Shown piece after piece: positions 62,685 through 64,000 of a stretch of 64,000 nucleotides of DNA. The DNA comes from Chaunax sp. Z400 (Eukaryota > Chordata > Actinopteri > Lophiiformes > Chaunacidae). The position numbers and the translations under genes were made by a program. The stretch is taken from positions 19,225,281 to 19,289,280 of the forward strand of contig CM075183.1 of the NCBI GenBank assembly GCA_037577475.1. The letters are read 5' to 3'. Below the pieces are notes generated by a model, which was given only the letters and a program-made list of their open reading frames with translations, searched no databases and was not told where the DNA came from. Positions within the stretch are counted from its first letter, which is position 1; each line of letters opens with the position of its first letter.

Positions 62685-64000
62685 ACTGCAGGCTGTAAGG
62701 ATGTCATATTCTCTAGTTAACTTTGTTGTCGTCAAAAACAAACAAACAATGGATCACGGAGCATTTGACCTTTCTGAAAATAACCCTCTGCCTCTTTTTC
62801 CTCCTCATCGCCTGTCTGGATCTCGACTCGATCGTTTCAACAGCAGCATTTTTCTCATCGCCCCGCTGGTTTTCAGTCGTGTCTTCAGCCGTCTCCGTCT
62901 TCTTTGTCCCTCTGTTATAAACAACCTCACCATCAACACCGCCTGATCGAAGCTCAATCGGATTAACCAGCTCAGCTGCTATTTATAGACGTTTATTAAA
63001 CAACATGGGGCATCCTCGTTGCAATGCACCTGCTCGAGTGGATAAGCGTAGCTAATACAGTGACATCTCTGCATAGTTATAACCCCCCCTTGTTGATCCT
63101 GTGAATCAACGCAGCTATTCTTAAACGCTTGTGGAAAAGGCCGTGTGGTCACCGCAGTCGAAAGAAAACGCTGTTCTCCTTTTCTTCATCCGGATTTCCA
63201 CACGATCAAACGTTCCAACTGGACTAAGCAGATGTACATCTGTACCTGTTAGTCCATGTGGAAAGGTCTCTGCTGCCAGCTACCATTAATTAAAAGGTCT
63301 GAGTCACTATTCTATAGGTGGGTTCATGACGGCAGCCAGAGAAGTGAAACCTACACCATGATCACAATAGGCTCACATTAGTCTTCTCACTGTTCTCACT
63401 GACTGAACTGTTGCTTATTTTTGGCCTGAACACCCCAAGGATAAATAGTCAAATGCCTATTCTCTTTTTACTTTCTGTAAAATCATCATTTTGGACACAG
63501 AGCTGTCTGAAACCTTACGAGTTTGAATATCTTCCTCTCTGATTGGCTCACTCCTGATAAGTTGTGTGAGAATCCAGCGTCAGGAAGGAATGCATACAGA
63601 TATGATAATATACTTGACTGATCAGAAATGTGGTACTGAACACATGTGTGTGTTTCAAATAAAGTGGCCGTGAACATGTGACTCAGGCTAACGTCTGATA
63701 GTACAGAAAAATGAGATATCATGTGATGTAAAGTCAGGAACTTGCATGATGCATGCTTATGTTCACCATAACCTCTTTTCTCCTCGAGGAATTCAGACTT
63801 CATTTATTCTACCATATCCACCCCTCTACATCAGGGTGTTCGAAGTCGGACACTGTGGGCCTGATTTGAGACAAATTCGAGGCAACTGGATGAATGATCT
63901 GCAACATAATCTGTGTAGCATTAGCCAATATTTGTTCATACTAATTCACTCCATTATAAGCGTGTCAAATTAGCCATTAATGGTTCCTGTTTGCAAAGTA
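60571..64000. other. 5' intron of slc12a6, no exon recognised
   Basis: 3.4 kb upstream of the first slc12a6 exon seen. That exon starts in phase 1, so at least one coding exon must lie further right. I looked for the KCC N terminus and did not find it here. A (GT)n tract lies inside. Confidence 0.6.
62620..62683. repeat. (GT)n microsatellite
   Basis: About 64 bp of uninterrupted GT. The reading frames on both strands here are repeat artefacts. Confidence 0.95.

Overview
The window is nuclear DNA of a ray-finned fish, most likely a percomorph teleost. The reasons are spliced genes with GT-AG introns, fish-type C-type lectin genes with the conserved C-terminal tail exons of that family, abundant CA, TA and GA microsatellites, and a TOX4-SUPT16H neighbourhood that also exists on human chromosome 14q11. 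Every protein gene recognised lies on the minus strand, so transcription runs from high to low coordinates. There are no prokaryotic operons, phage or CRISPR arrays.

Layout from left to right. (1) 0.3-5.1 kb: 5' half of a TRIM (RING, B-box, coiled-coil) ubiquitin ligase gene that runs off the left edge. (2) 5.9-10.0 kb: lectin gene A, a secreted protein with two C-type lectin domains (CTLDs). (3) 11.8-15.3 kb: lectin gene B, also with two CTLDs. (4) 16.0-19.3 kb: a 5'-truncated copy of the last nine exons of SUPT16H. (5) 20.2-21.7 kb: a broken copy of lectin A (A'). (6) 23.5-26.8 kb: an apparently intact copy of lectin B (B'). (7) 27.5-37.9 kb: the complete SUPT16H gene (24 exons, 1,034 aa), the FACT histone chaperone subunit. 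(8) 40.1-44.6 kb: TOX4 (9 exons, 658 aa). (9) 48.7-60.6 kb and beyond: a K-Cl cotransporter most similar to KCC3 (slc12a6), with 24 exons seen and its N terminus off the right edge.

The main structural event is a tandem segmental duplication. Positions about 6,793-19,713 and 19,713-31,115 are two copies of one block. The block begins at the edge of a TA microsatellite beside lectin A and ends inside SUPT16H intron 15. The ancestral order was probably TRIM - lectin A - lectin B - SUPT16H - TOX4 - slc12a6. The right copy keeps the full SUPT16H, and the left copy carries only its 3' exons. Introns and SUPT16H exons are almost identical between copies, but lectin exons differ sharply and mostly at the amino-acid level.

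Functionally the window joins a fast-changing innate-immunity cluster (TRIM and lectins) to slowly evolving chromatin and ion-transport genes. I found no wholly new system. The most unusual signals are the duplication junction, the exon-confined lectin divergence, the open but headless SUPT16H copy and a GC splice donor in slc12a6. All exon borders were read by eye from splice signals, reading phase and family similarity, not computed.
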